Assembly (NCBI RefSeq): GCF_022138605.1
Contig: NZ_JACBFS010000009.1
Location: 1-64,000 of the forward strand
Source of the DNA: Xanthobacter sp. NM-25
Lineage (GTDB): Bacteria > Pseudomonadota > Alphaproteobacteria > Rhizobiales > Xanthobacteraceae
Direction: 5' to 3'
Length of the DNA stretch: 64,000 nt
Position numbers and translations under genes: made by a program. Shown here piece by piece: positions 18,144 through 25,970 of this stretch. The notes beneath the pieces were generated by a model. It did no database searches. It was not told where the DNA came from and was given only the letters and a program-made list of their open reading frames with translations. Each line of letters starts with the position of its first letter. The first letter of the stretch is position 1.

Positions 18144-18169
18144 CCGGGCCGGCCATGGGGCCGGTCCGG
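18144..18169 (+). terminator. Stem-loop after ilvD
   Basis: CCGGGCCGGCC (18144-18154) pairs with GGCCGGTCCGG (18159-18169), an 11-bp stem with one G-T wobble and a 4-base loop, nine bases after the ilvD stop. There is only a short T-rich tail (CGTTATT), so it is moderately convincing. Confidence 0.55.
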
Positions 18170-18200
18170 CCGTTATTCCTGGTCGCTTGCCCTGCGTCCT

Positions 18201-18662
18201 CTATCGGCAGGTGAGCCTGCCATCCTCATTGGCAATGTCACGGCCGCCCGTGCACCAGCTGGGCGCGGTGGTCGCCTCCACCCAGCGGCCCCTGCGATCC
18301 TGACAGCTGGCCTTCAGCCAGCCCGCCACCATGCGAATGTCCCGACAGCTCGCCATGTAGGACCCCGGCGGCGCGCGCTCACCGAAGCCGCCGCCAGCAG
18401 CGCCGGCCTTGCAGGTCAGGCGGCCATCCTCATTGGCGATGTCATTGCCCGGCGCGCACCAGCTCGGCGCGGTGGTGGCTTCCACCCAGCGGCCGCTGCG
18501 GTCCTGGCAGCTGGCCTTCAGCCAGCCCGCCACCACGCGCACGTCACGACAGCTGTTGAGATAGCTGCCCGGCGGCACGGACTGAGCCTGGGCCGGCATC
18601 CCGACCATCAGCGCGGCAAGGGCCAGCCCGCCGCCCGCCACTATCAGCTCCCTCACTCCCAT
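18201..18662 (-). CDS. Secreted CVNH (cyanovirin-N homology) protein 1
   Basis: 153 residues. A signal peptide from MGVRELIVAGGGLALAALMV ends near AQAQS. The mature part is two ~58-residue repeats, each with PPGSYxxSCRDxRxVAGWLKASCQDR, GRWVEATTAPSWC and DIANEDGRLTC. That is the two-repeat layout of a CVNH lectin-like domain, with four cysteines per repeat here. Known CVNH proteins bind sugars; here a secreted, carbohydrate-binding role is inference. The two repeats are almost identical, more so than usual, which points to a recent internal duplication. It lies downstream of a second CVNH gene, with a terminator between them. Confidence 0.85.
   Translation of the reverse strand: MGVRELIVAGGGLALAALMVGMPAQAQSVPPGSYLNSCRDVRVVAGWLKASCQDRSGRWVEATTAPSWCAPGNDIANEDGRLTCKAGAAGGGFGERAPPGSYMASCRDIRMVAGWLKASCQDRRGRWVEATTAPSWCTGGRDIANEDGRLTCR
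18221..18374. repeat. Internal direct repeat of CVNH gene 1, copy 1
   Basis: This ~154-base unit recurs 204 bases away (18425-18578) with most bases conserved. It encodes the C-terminal repeat of the protein. The high DNA identity shows duplication, not just protein-level similarity. Confidence 0.8.
18425..18578. repeat. Internal direct repeat of CVNH gene 1, copy 2
   Basis: Partner of 18221-18374 at a 204-base (68-codon) offset; encodes the N-terminal CVNH repeat. Confidence 0.8.
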
Positions 18663-18698
18663 GCCCGGTCCCTCATGCCGTCGGCCCATCGGATATGG

Positions 18699-18728
18699 AA
18701 AAGGGGGCGTGCGCGCACACCCCCTTTT
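18699..18728. terminator. Terminator between the two CVNH genes
   Basis: AAAAGGGGG (18699-18707) pairs with CCCCCTTTT (18720-18728), and an inner GTGC/GCAC extends the stem. On the reverse strand it follows CVNH gene 2 by ten bases. The symmetry means it would also work on the forward strand. Confidence 0.88.
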
Positions 18729-18738
18729 CGACCTTGGG

Positions 18739-19218
18739 TCAGCGGCAGACCAGCCGACCGTTGATGTTGGCGATATCGCCGTGGGCCGAGCAGGTCCTCA
18801 GGTTGAGCTGATTGGGCCGCCAATTGCCGCGCGTGTCCCGGCAGGCCGCGCCGAGCCAGCCGTCGATGACGACGGCATTGCGGCAGCTCTGCAGATAGGA
18901 ACCGGGCGGCAGCGGCCCACGGGGCGGCCCCGGCGGAGGACCGGGCGGCGGCCCCGCCCGACGCTCGCACCACAAGCGACCGTTCACGTTGGAAATGTCG
19001 CCACGGCAGGAGGGGAAATTGTCCAGACGGCTGGTGGTGAACACGCCGCGCTGGCGGGTTTCACACAGGGCCACCAGATTCCACCCGCGCACCTGAATAT
19101 CGCGACAGGTGCGCATGTAGCTGCCGGGCGGCAGCGGCTGCGCATCCGCCGGCAGCGGTGCCACGGCCACACCTATCAACACGGCGAGCGCGCTCGCCCA
19201 CATCGACCACCATTTCAT
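18739..19218 (-). CDS. Secreted CVNH protein 2
   Basis: 159 residues from MKWWSMWASALAVLIGVAVA, a signal peptide cleaved near ADAQP. The ATG at 19218 follows GGGGG. The mature protein holds two CVNH repeats, LPPGSYMRTCRDIQVRGWNLVALCE to GRLWC and LPPGSYLQSCRNAVVIDGWLGAACRD to GRLVC. They are joined by a proline-glycine linker (about 105-118). The repeats are more diverged than in the neighbouring CVNH gene. A longer frame upstream lacks a signal peptide and is unlikely. Probable sugar-binding secreted protein; target unknown. Confidence 0.83.
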   Translation of the reverse strand: MKWWSMWASALAVLIGVAVAPLPADAQPLPPGSYMRTCRDIQVRGWNLVALCETRQRGVFTTSRLDNFPSCRGDISNVNGRLWCERRAGPPPGPPPGPPRGPLPPGSYLQSCRNAVVIDGWLGAACRDTRGNWRPNQLNLRTCSAHGDIANINGRLVCR

Positions 19219-19544
19219 GAAAACCCCCGTCCGAGCATTCGGATCTGGTCTGCACAACGCGCGGCCCTGGACACGGATGCCGCCTTCCCCGCATCGACAG
19301 CACCCCAGGGCTTCGCTAAGAAGCAAACTATACGAGCGCGCCGCGCTTGCGCAGGTGGACCAACGGGAAAATGCGGGCCGAACAGGACATTTGGTCCGGC
19401 TCGCCCATAGTCTCGCAACCTTGCGCTGCGCCGGCGCCTCGCCTCAACGAAGAGCAAGGCCACCGGACGCCGCAGCCGCCATCCGCGCGCCCACCCTTCA
19501 TGTCGAAACCTATTGACGAACCCCGTTGCCGGAGCCTGCACGCC
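19219..19544. other. Spacer between CVNH gene 2 and the RNase D gene
   Basis: This divergent region should hold both promoters. I see no clear -35/-10 pair, hairpin or small gene with a good ribosome site. Confidence 0.5.
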
Positions 19545-20165
19545 ATGAACATCCGCCTGCATCAGGGCGATCTGCCCGACGATTTCATCGCCGCCCCGGT
19601 GGTCGCCATCGACACCGAGACCATGGGTCTCAACCCGTTCCGCGATCGCCTGTGCCTGGTGCAGCTTTCCAACGGCGACGGCAGCGCCGATCTGGTGCAG
19701 ATTCCCCAAGGCGCCACCGCCCAGAGCGCCCCCAACCTGGTGCGCCTGCTCACCGACCCGAACGTGACCAAGCTGTTCCACTTCGGCCGGTTCGACATCG
19801 CCATCCTGCAGCAGACCTTCCGTGTGATGCCGCAGCCGGTGTGGTGCACCAAGATCGCCTCCCGGCTGGTGCGCACCTATACCGATCGCCATGGCCTGAA
19901 GGATCTGGTGCGCGAGCTCCTGAATGTGGACATCTCCAAGCAGCAGCAGAGCTCGGACTGGGGATCGGGCGAGCTGTCCGACGCCCAGCTGGCCTATGCG
20001 GCCTCGGACGTGCTGCACCTGCACGCGCTCAAGGCGCGCCTGGAGGAGATGCTGGCGCGGGAAGGCCGCACCGGCCTCGCCGCCGCCTGCTTCGCCTTCC
20101 TGCCGGCCCGCGCCGCCCTCGACCTTGCCGGCTGGGACGAACAGGATATTTTCGCCCACTCCTGA
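19545..20165 (+). CDS. rnd: Ribonuclease D-like 3'-5' exonuclease (short form)
   Basis: 206 residues starting MNIRLHQGDLPDDF. The DEDDy exonuclease motifs are complete: AIDTETMGL, FHFGRFDIAIL and YAASDVLHLH. Only the catalytic domain is present; the two C-terminal HRDC domains of E. coli RNase D (about 375 residues) are absent, the usual alphaproteobacterial short form. It is expected to trim 3' ends of tRNA or other small RNAs. An alternative start at 19500 would add 15 residues. It lies upstream of lptC with a ~200-base gap. Confidence 0.88.
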   Translation: MNIRLHQGDLPDDFIAAPVVAIDTETMGLNPFRDRLCLVQLSNGDGSADLVQIPQGATAQSAPNLVRLLTDPNVTKLFHFGRFDIAILQQTFRVMPQPVWCTKIASRLVRTYTDRHGLKDLVRELLNVDISKQQQSSDWGSGELSDAQLAYAASDVLHLHALKARLEEMLAREGRTGLAAACFAFLPARAALDLAGWDEQDIFAHS

Positions 20166-20369
20166 AACGTCCGCGAGAAATGTGCGCCGCACCAAGCCCT
20201 TAACGCGCAGGCTTGCGCGCGGTGCCCATTTCGGACAATTTGGCCGCCCGGCACGTGGGGCGATGCGTGATCCGGCCCCCGGCGGACCGTGCGCGATGAC
20301 CGCGCGCGTACGTCTTCGATCGCGGGCGGATGACGGAGGCCGGAATTCACCTTGCCACCGGAAGGGAAG

Positions 20370-21200
20370 ATGAATCGACACGTGTCGCCACAAGAGCTCC
20401 CCACGACCACCGAGGCTGCCGCCTTCTCCGCGCCCCGCCCGCCGGACTTCCAGCAGGCGCAGCGCCATAGCGCGCGCGTGCGGTGGATTCGCCGCCTTCT
20501 GCCCCTGGGCATCGTCGCCGCCGTCGTGATCCTCGGTGCGGGATCGCTGCTCGCGCGCCTGCAGGTGAAGCTCGACCTGCCGTTCGACATCGGCCACCTG
20601 ACCCTGTCCGGCTCGCGCCTGACCATGGAGTTGCCGAAGCTGTCCGGCTTCACGGATGACAATCGCGGCTACAGCGTCACCGCCAAGACCGCCACCCAGG
20701 ACCTCACCCGGCCCGACGTCATCGACCTGTCGGACATCGACGCCCGACTGGAGATGGCCGACAAGGGCTGGACCACCATCGCCGCCAAGACCGGCAGCGT
20801 CGACACCAAGACGCAGTTCATCCGGCTGGACGATGGCGTCGATCTCGCCATGAAGGGCGGTTACGGCGGGCACCTGCGCAATGCCGAGGTGGATGTGAAG
20901 GCGGGCACCATCGTCAGCCGCGAGCCGGTGACCTTCACCTATCTCGACGGCAAGCTTGTCGCCGACAGGCTGACCGTCAGCGATCGCGGCGAGAAGGCGC
21001 TGTTCGAGGGCAACGTGCAGCTCGATTTCCGCCTGTCCAGCCTGCAAAAGTCGGCCCCTCCGCGCGGAAACAAGGACAGCCATCCGGGCGCGGCCACCGG
21101 GTCCATCCCCGACCCTGCCACCAACAGGCCCGCTGCCGCGCCGGCTCCCGGCCACGGCGCGCCCCCCACTCCTCCCTCACGACCGGTATCGCAGCCATGA
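20370..21200 (+). CDS. lptC: LPS export protein LptC
   Basis: 276 residues from MNRHVSPQELP; an in-frame TTG at 20352 with GGAGG upstream is an alternative. One membrane segment (about 38-60, LLPLGIVAAVVILGAGSLLA) is followed by a periplasmic beta-jellyroll with the LptC-like end EPVTFTYLDGKLVADRLTV. LptC anchors the bridge that carries lipopolysaccharide from the inner membrane to LptA. The C-terminus carries a Pro/Ala-rich tail of about 45 residues. Its stop overlaps the lptA start by four bases. Confidence 0.9.
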   Translation: MNRHVSPQELPTTTEAAAFSAPRPPDFQQAQRHSARVRWIRRLLPLGIVAAVVILGAGSLLARLQVKLDLPFDIGHLTLSGSRLTMELPKLSGFTDDNRGYSVTAKTATQDLTRPDVIDLSDIDARLEMADKGWTTIAAKTGSVDTKTQFIRLDDGVDLAMKGGYGGHLRNAEVDVKAGTIVSREPVTFTYLDGKLVADRLTVSDRGEKALFEGNVQLDFRLSSLQKSAPPRGNKDSHPGAATGSIPDPATNRPAAAPAPGHGAPPTPPSRPVSQP

Positions 21201-21874
21201 ACCCGATGAGCCGCCAGAACCTCGGCGCCCTCCTGCTCGCCACGCTGCTGGCGACGACGGCGACCCTCACCGCGCCGACCGGTGCGGCGGCCCAGGGGCA
21301 GAACGTGCCCAACGCGCTGCAGGGCTTCGCGCGTAACCGCGACGAGCCGGTCCGCATCAACGCCAACTCCCTCGAGGTGCGCGACAAGGACAAGGTGGCC
21401 GTGTTCTCCGGCAACGTGGTGGTGGTGCAGGGCGACACCACCCTCAATTCCAAGGACCTGCTGGTCTATTACGAAGGTTCCGTGGCCGGGCAGGACGCCG
21501 CCAATGGCGCAGCGACACCCCCGCAGGGTGGCGCGCAGGCCACCGTCCCGGCAGCACCGGCGGCGGCTGGCGAAGCCGGCAGCGCCATGAAGCAGGGGCA
21601 GATCCGCAAGCTGGAGGCCACCGGCGGCGTGGTGGTGCGCACCAAGGACCAGACGGCCACCGGTGAGAACGGCGTGTTCGACATGAAGACGAACACCGTG
21701 ACCCTGGTGGGCAAGCCGGTGGTGCTCACCCAGGGCCCCAACGTCATCCGGGGCCAGAAGCTGATCGTGAACCTGGTGACCGGTGTGTCGCGGTTCGAGG
21801 GCGGGCGCGTGGAGAGCCTCATCGTGCCCGGCAGCTTGAAGAACCAGGCCCCGCCGGCCGCACCCAACCGCTGA
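21197..21874 (+). CDS. lptA: LPS periplasmic bridge protein LptA (OstA-like)
   Basis: 225 residues with a signal peptide (about 1-33, cleaved near GAAAQG). The OstA/LptA fold is marked by PVRINANSLEVRDKDKVAVFSGNVVVVQGDTTLNSKDLLV and, later, ATGENGVFDMKTNTVTLVGKPVVLTQGPNVIRG. It forms the filament carrying LPS through the periplasm. An Ala/Pro/Gly-rich insert of about 35 residues separates the two halves. It is translationally coupled to lptC through a four-base overlap. Confidence 0.93.
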   Translation: MNPMSRQNLGALLLATLLATTATLTAPTGAAAQGQNVPNALQGFARNRDEPVRINANSLEVRDKDKVAVFSGNVVVVQGDTTLNSKDLLVYYEGSVAGQDAANGAATPPQGGAQATVPAAPAAAGEAGSAMKQGQIRKLEATGGVVVRTKDQTATGENGVFDMKTNTVTLVGKPVVLTQGPNVIRGQKLIVNLVTGVSRFEGGRVESLIVPGSLKNQAPPAAPNR

Positions 21875-22088
21875 CCCCCGCTTCGCGACCCCGCGGCGCA
21901 CCCTCCGACGGGCGGCGCCGCAACCGCCAGAGCGTACCCCACTGCGGGTCAAGGTCCATTGCAATGCGCCGCCCCGGCGACGGGCTTTGCTGCGCTGAAG
22001 CATTCGGCCCATTTTTTGCATGTAACGTTGCATCGGCGGCACGGACGTTCTAAACCTAACGCTGAACGGCTGTGGGCCGGAGGTAGAG

Positions 22089-23096
22089 TTGAACGTCCTT
22101 TCCCTGCTCGGCAGGGGCGCGACCCCCGCGTCGGGCCAAGGTGATCATCGGCACTGCGAGATCATCGACGGTCCGGAAAGCGACACCGCTCTGCATGCCG
22201 CGCACGCGCTTCAGGCCAGTCTTGGCCATGATCACGACAATGAACCCAGCCCATTTGCCATCCGGCGGATGGAGGAGGCCTCGGACATGAGCTTCGCCGA
22301 AACGTCTCGCGCCCCTGCGCCGGCGGGCGTCATCACCGGCATGTCGACCGACATGCCGTATCTTGACACCAGCACCGGTGCGCTCGCCGCCTATGGCCTC
22401 GCCAAGAGCTATGGCGGCCGCAAGGTGGTGCGTGACGTCTCCATGTATGTGCGGCGCGGCGAGGCGGTGGGCCTGCTCGGCCCCAACGGCGCGGGCAAGA
22501 CCACCTGCTTCTATATGGTGACCGGCCTCGTGAAGGCGGATGCCGGCCGCATCGAGCTGGACGGCCATGACGTCACCCCCATGCCCATGTATCGCCGGGC
22601 CCGGCTCGGCATCGGCTACCTGCCGCAGGAGGCCTCGATTTTCCGGGGCCTCACGGTGGAAGGCAACATCATGGGTGTGCTGGAGGTGACCGAGCCCGAC
22701 CGCCGGAAGCGGGTCGAGGAGATGGAAGCCCTCCTCGAGGAGTTCAAGATCACCCATGTGCGCAAATCGCCCGCCATCGCCCTGTCGGGCGGCGAGCGGC
22801 GCCGGGTGGAGATCGCCCGCGCCCTGGCGAGCCGCCCGTCCTTCATGCTGCTGGACGAGCCGTTCGCCGGCATCGACCCCATTGCGGTGGGTGACATCCA
22901 GGCTCTGGTGCGCCACCTCACCACCCGCGGCATCGGCGTGCTCATCACCGACCACAATGTGCGCGAGACCCTGGGGCTGATCGACCGGGCCTACATCATC
23001 CATTCCGGCGCGGTGCTGATGGAAGGCGATCCCGAAGCCATCGTCTCCAATCCCGACGTGCGGCGGCTCTACCTCGGCGAGGAGTTCCGCCTGTGA
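22089..23096 (+). CDS. lptB: LPS export ABC ATPase LptB with N-terminal extension
   Basis: The ABC core (about residues 95-335) has Walker A GPNGAGKTT, signature LSGGERRR and Walker B MLLDEPFAGID, plus PQEASIFRGLTV of LptB. It powers LPS extraction from the inner membrane. Two starts are possible. A TTG at 22089 with a near-ideal GGAGGT four bases away gives 335 residues. An ATG at 22287 (MSFAETSR), with GGAGGAGG nine bases away, gives 269. I chose the longer because its ribosome site is strong and Hyphomicrobiales LptB often has an N-terminal extension; confidence in the start is low. Upstream, 21875-22088 holds no gene. Confidence 0.9.
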   Translation: MNVLSLLGRGATPASGQGDHRHCEIIDGPESDTALHAAHALQASLGHDHDNEPSPFAIRRMEEASDMSFAETSRAPAPAGVITGMSTDMPYLDTSTGALAAYGLAKSYGGRKVVRDVSMYVRRGEAVGLLGPNGAGKTTCFYMVTGLVKADAGRIELDGHDVTPMPMYRRARLGIGYLPQEASIFRGLTVEGNIMGVLEVTEPDRRKRVEEMEALLEEFKITHVRKSPAIALSGGERRRVEIARALASRPSFMLLDEPFAGIDPIAVGDIQALVRHLTTRGIGVLITDHNVRETLGLIDRAYIIHSGAVLMEGDPEAIVSNPDVRRLYLGEEFRL

Positions 23097-23131
23097 GATC
23101 CCTCATCCCATTCTCCGGGGAGGGCTGCTGA

Positions 23132-24667
23132 ATGGCGATGACCCCCAAGCTCGAGTTCCGGCAAAGCCAGTCCCTGGTGATGACGCCGCAGCTGATGCAG
23201 GCCATCAAGCTGCTGCAGCTCTCCAACATGGAGCTGGTCGCCTATGTGGAGGCGGAGCTGGAGCGCAACCCGCTGCTGGAGCGGGCGAGCGAGGATGGGG
23301 GTCCGGCCGAGAGCCCGGAGATCGAAGCGCCGGAGCCGCCCGCCGCCGAGCGGGACGCCCAATCCGGCGACTGGCTGGAGCAGACGATGGAACCCAGCCG
23401 GGCGGAGATGGAAACCCGGCTCGATACCGATCTCGGCAATGTCTTTCCCGACGATGCGCCCGCCGTGCGCGCCACCGAGACCGTCGCCGCCGGCTTGCCG
23501 TCCTCCCCCGGGGAGTGGAGCGGCGGTGAGCGCAGCGAAGACTACAACCCGGAGGCCTTCCTCACCGCGCAGACCACCCTGGCCGATCACCTGGAAGCCC
23601 AGCTGGCGGTGGCCGAGACCCATCCTGCCCGGCGGCTCATCGGCCTGCACCTCATCGGTCTGATCGACGAGGCTGGCTATCTCACCGGCGACATCGCCCA
23701 GGTGGCCGAGCAGCTGGCCGCGCCGCTGGATGAGGTCGAGGACGTGCTCCGGCTCATCCAGAGTTTCGAGCCCACCGGCGTCGGCGCCCGGAACCTCGCC
23801 GAGTGCCTGGCCCTCCAGCTGAAGGAGCGGGACCGCTATGATCCCGCCATGCAGGCGCTGGTGGAAAACCTGGAGCTTCTGGCGAAGCATGACCGCAACG
23901 CGCTGAAGCGCATCTGCGGCGTGGATGCGGCCGACATCGCCGACATGATCGGCGAGATCCGCCGGCTCGATCCCAAGCCCGGCCTGGCGTTCGGCTCCGG
24001 CGTGGTGCACCCGCTGGTGCCCGATGTCTATGTGCGGCCCGGCCCGGAGGGCACGTGGCTGGTGGAGCTGAATTCGGAAACCCTGCCGCGGGTGCTGGTG
24101 AACCAGAGCTATCACGCCACCGTGGCCAAGGTGGCGAAGTCCGCCGAGGACAAGAGCTTCCTGGCGGAATGCCTGCAGAGCGCCAGCTGGCTCACCCGCT
24201 CCCTGGACCAGCGCGCCCGCACCATTCTGAAGGTGGCGAGCGAGATCGTGCGCCAGCAGGATGCCTTCTTGCTGCACGGTGTGCGCCATCTGCGGCCTCT
24301 GAACCTGCGCACGGTGGCGGATGCCATCGGCATGCACGAATCCACCGTCTCGCGGGTCACCTCCAACAAATACATCTCCACCCCGCGCGGCGTGGTGGAG
24401 ATGAAGTTCTTCTTCTCTTCCGCCATCTCCGCCTCGGGCGGCGGCGAAGCCCATTCGGCGGAGGCGGTGCGCCATCGCATCAAGTCGCTGATCGATGCCG
24501 AAAGCCCCGATGACATCCTCTCGGACGACACCCTGGTGCAGAAGCTGAAGGATGACGGCATCGACATCGCCCGCCGCACCGTCGCCAAGTATCGGGAAGG
24601 CATGAACATTCCCTCCTCGGTGCAGCGCCGGCGGGAGAAGCAGGCGCTGCGCAGCGAAGCGAGCTGA
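23132..24667 (+). CDS. rpoN: RNA polymerase sigma-54 factor
   Basis: 511 residues. The N-terminal region I, MAMTPKLEFRQSQSLVMTPQLMQAIKLLQLSNMEL, is the activator-contacting part. An acidic region II follows, then the core-binding region, a HTH (RTVADAIGMHESTVSRVTSNKY) and the RpoN box ARRTVAKYREGMNIP that reads the -24 element. It directs transcription from the nifH and fdxN promoters in this same window, with NifA as activator. It follows lptB by 35 bases, the usual order. The hpf/raiA and ptsN genes that normally follow rpoN are missing; ohr is found instead. Confidence 0.98.
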   Translation: MAMTPKLEFRQSQSLVMTPQLMQAIKLLQLSNMELVAYVEAELERNPLLERASEDGGPAESPEIEAPEPPAAERDAQSGDWLEQTMEPSRAEMETRLDTDLGNVFPDDAPAVRATETVAAGLPSSPGEWSGGERSEDYNPEAFLTAQTTLADHLEAQLAVAETHPARRLIGLHLIGLIDEAGYLTGDIAQVAEQLAAPLDEVEDVLRLIQSFEPTGVGARNLAECLALQLKERDRYDPAMQALVENLELLAKHDRNALKRICGVDAADIADMIGEIRRLDPKPGLAFGSGVVHPLVPDVYVRPGPEGTWLVELNSETLPRVLVNQSYHATVAKVAKSAEDKSFLAECLQSASWLTRSLDQRARTILKVASEIVRQQDAFLLHGVRHLRPLNLRTVADAIGMHESTVSRVTSNKYISTPRGVVEMKFFFSSAISASGGGEAHSAEAVRHRIKSLIDAESPDDILSDDTLVQKLKDDGIDIARRTVAKYREGMNIPSSVQRRREKQALRSEAS

Positions 24668-24727
24668 GACGGCGGGGGCGACGCCTTTCCGCGGCGACCG
24701 AAGGCCGACCGCTGCGGGGCGGAAGCC

Positions 24728-25156
24728 TCAAACCAGGCTCAGGGCCACATTCACATTGTTGCGGGTGGCGTTGGAATAGGGGCACACCTCGTGCGCCTTG
24801 GCGATCAGCGCCTCACCGGCGGCACGGTCCACCCCGGGCAGGTCCACGGCCAGAGCGATGTCGAGCCCGAAGCCCCCTTCCGAACGCGGGCCGATGCCCA
24901 CCGTCGCGGTCACGCTCGCCTCCGTCGGCACCTTGGCGCCGCCGCCCTGGGAAGCGACGAACTTCATGGCCCCCAGGAAGCAGGCCGCATAGCCGGTGGC
25001 GAACAGCTGCTCCGGATTGACACCTGCCCCACCGGGACCGCCCAACTCCTTCGGGGTCACCAGCTTCACGTCGAGTGTGCCATCAAGGGTGCCGGAACGG
25101 CCGTCCCGGCCACCGGTGGCGCGGGCGGAGGTGCGATAGAGAACGTTGACAGACAT
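24728..25156 (-). CDS. ohr: Organic hydroperoxide resistance protein Ohr
   Basis: 142 residues, starting MSVNVLYRTSARATGGRDG. It is a thiol peroxidase that reduces organic and fatty-acid hydroperoxides with lipoylated partners. Both active-site cysteines are present, in TGYAACFLGAMKFV and AHEVCPYSNATR. The second motif separates Ohr from OsmC. It is divergent from the MarR regulator at 25298, and two near-identical palindromes lie between them. Confidence 0.95.
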   Translation of the reverse strand: MSVNVLYRTSARATGGRDGRSGTLDGTLDVKLVTPKELGGPGGAGVNPEQLFATGYAACFLGAMKFVASQGGGAKVPTEASVTATVGIGPRSEGGFGLDIALAVDLPGVDRAAGEALIAKAHEVCPYSNATRNNVNVALSLV

Positions 25157-25187
25157 GGCTTTTCCTTTCGAACGCATTTAATCTCTG

Positions 25188-25202
25188 GCGATTAAATCGT
25201 GC
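25188..25202. promoter_or_regulatory. OhrR operator 1
   Basis: GCGATTAAATCGTGC contains the palindrome CGATT-A-AATCG and recurs almost exactly at 25242-25256. An overlapping perfect 12-base palindrome ATCGTGCACGAT runs from 25196 to 25207. It lies 32 bases upstream of the ohr ATG, where a repressor would block ohr transcription. Confidence 0.8.
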
Positions 25203-25241
25203 ACGATATATCTGCCGACGCCGCACGGCTGTCAAGCGCTT

Positions 25242-25256
25242 GCGATTAGATCGTGC
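25242..25256. promoter_or_regulatory. OhrR operator 2
   Basis: GCGATTAGATCGTGC differs from operator 1 by one base. It is 54 bases from it (about five helical turns) and 42 bases upstream of the ohrR ATG, fitting autoregulation. Confidence 0.8.
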
Positions 25257-25297
25257 GATAATTATTTTAAGCCAGTTCCACCTCAGGTCCCGCTTCC

Positions 25298-25831
25298 ATG
25301 ACACAGCCAACGGCCCAACCCACCACCGCTTCCGACGCCCCCGCTTTGCCGTTTCCCCGGCTCGATCAGCTGCTGTGCTTCTCCATCTATGCCACCGGCC
25401 ATGCCTTCAACCGCATCTACAAGCCGCTGCTGGACGCCATCGGCCTCACCTATCCGCAATATCTGGTCATGGTGGCGCTGTGGGAAAGGGACGACGAGAC
25501 CGTCGGCGCCCTGGGGGAGCGGCTCTCCCTGGAGTCGAGCACGCTGACGCCCCTGCTGAAGCGGCTGGAGGCCATGGGGCATATCAGCCGGACCCGCGAT
25601 CGCGCCGACGAACGGGTCGTCCGCCTGCACCTCACCGCCGAAGGCCGCGCCCTGGAAGCGCGGGCGCGGGCCATCCCCGCCTGCATCCTGGACGCCACCG
25701 GCTTCGACATCGCCGACCTCATCCGCCTGCAACGCGACATCACCACCCTGCGCCATCACCTGGAACAGGCCGCCGAGCGGGCCGCCGACAAACCGGCACG
25801 AAAAGCCAAGTCCACACCGACGCAGGGCTGA
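25298..25831 (+). CDS. ohrR: Organic-hydroperoxide-sensing repressor OhrR (MarR family)
   Basis: 177 residues. The conserved reactive cysteine sits near the N-terminus in LDQLLCFSIYATGHAFNR, and the winged helix has LSLESSTLTPLLKRLEAMGHISR and RDRADERVV. Peroxide oxidation of the cysteine releases the repressor from DNA and turns on ohr. It is about 25 residues longer than typical OhrR, through a Pro/Thr-rich start and a basic tail. Divergent from ohr, with paired operators between. Confidence 0.92.
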   Translation: MTQPTAQPTTASDAPALPFPRLDQLLCFSIYATGHAFNRIYKPLLDAIGLTYPQYLVMVALWERDDETVGALGERLSLESSTLTPLLKRLEAMGHISRTRDRADERVVRLHLTAEGRALEARARAIPACILDATGFDIADLIRLQRDITTLRHHLEQAAERAADKPARKAKSTPTQG

Positions 25832-25970
25832 CGACCCCGCGCGCCGGCCATGGCCAGCGGGAGCCCGCGACACCCCAAGGGCCGGGAGCCGCTGGACAAG
25901 GCCGGGCCCAAATGCTGAGTTGCGGAACAAGGACAAGACAAGGCGACGGTGCCGCCCGCCCCGCCGCCGG

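Noticed and set aside
23103..23130. Remnant of the palindromic repeat before rpoN
   Set aside because: A short TCTCCGGGGAGGG stretch resembles part of an arm but also simply contains the rpoN ribosome site.
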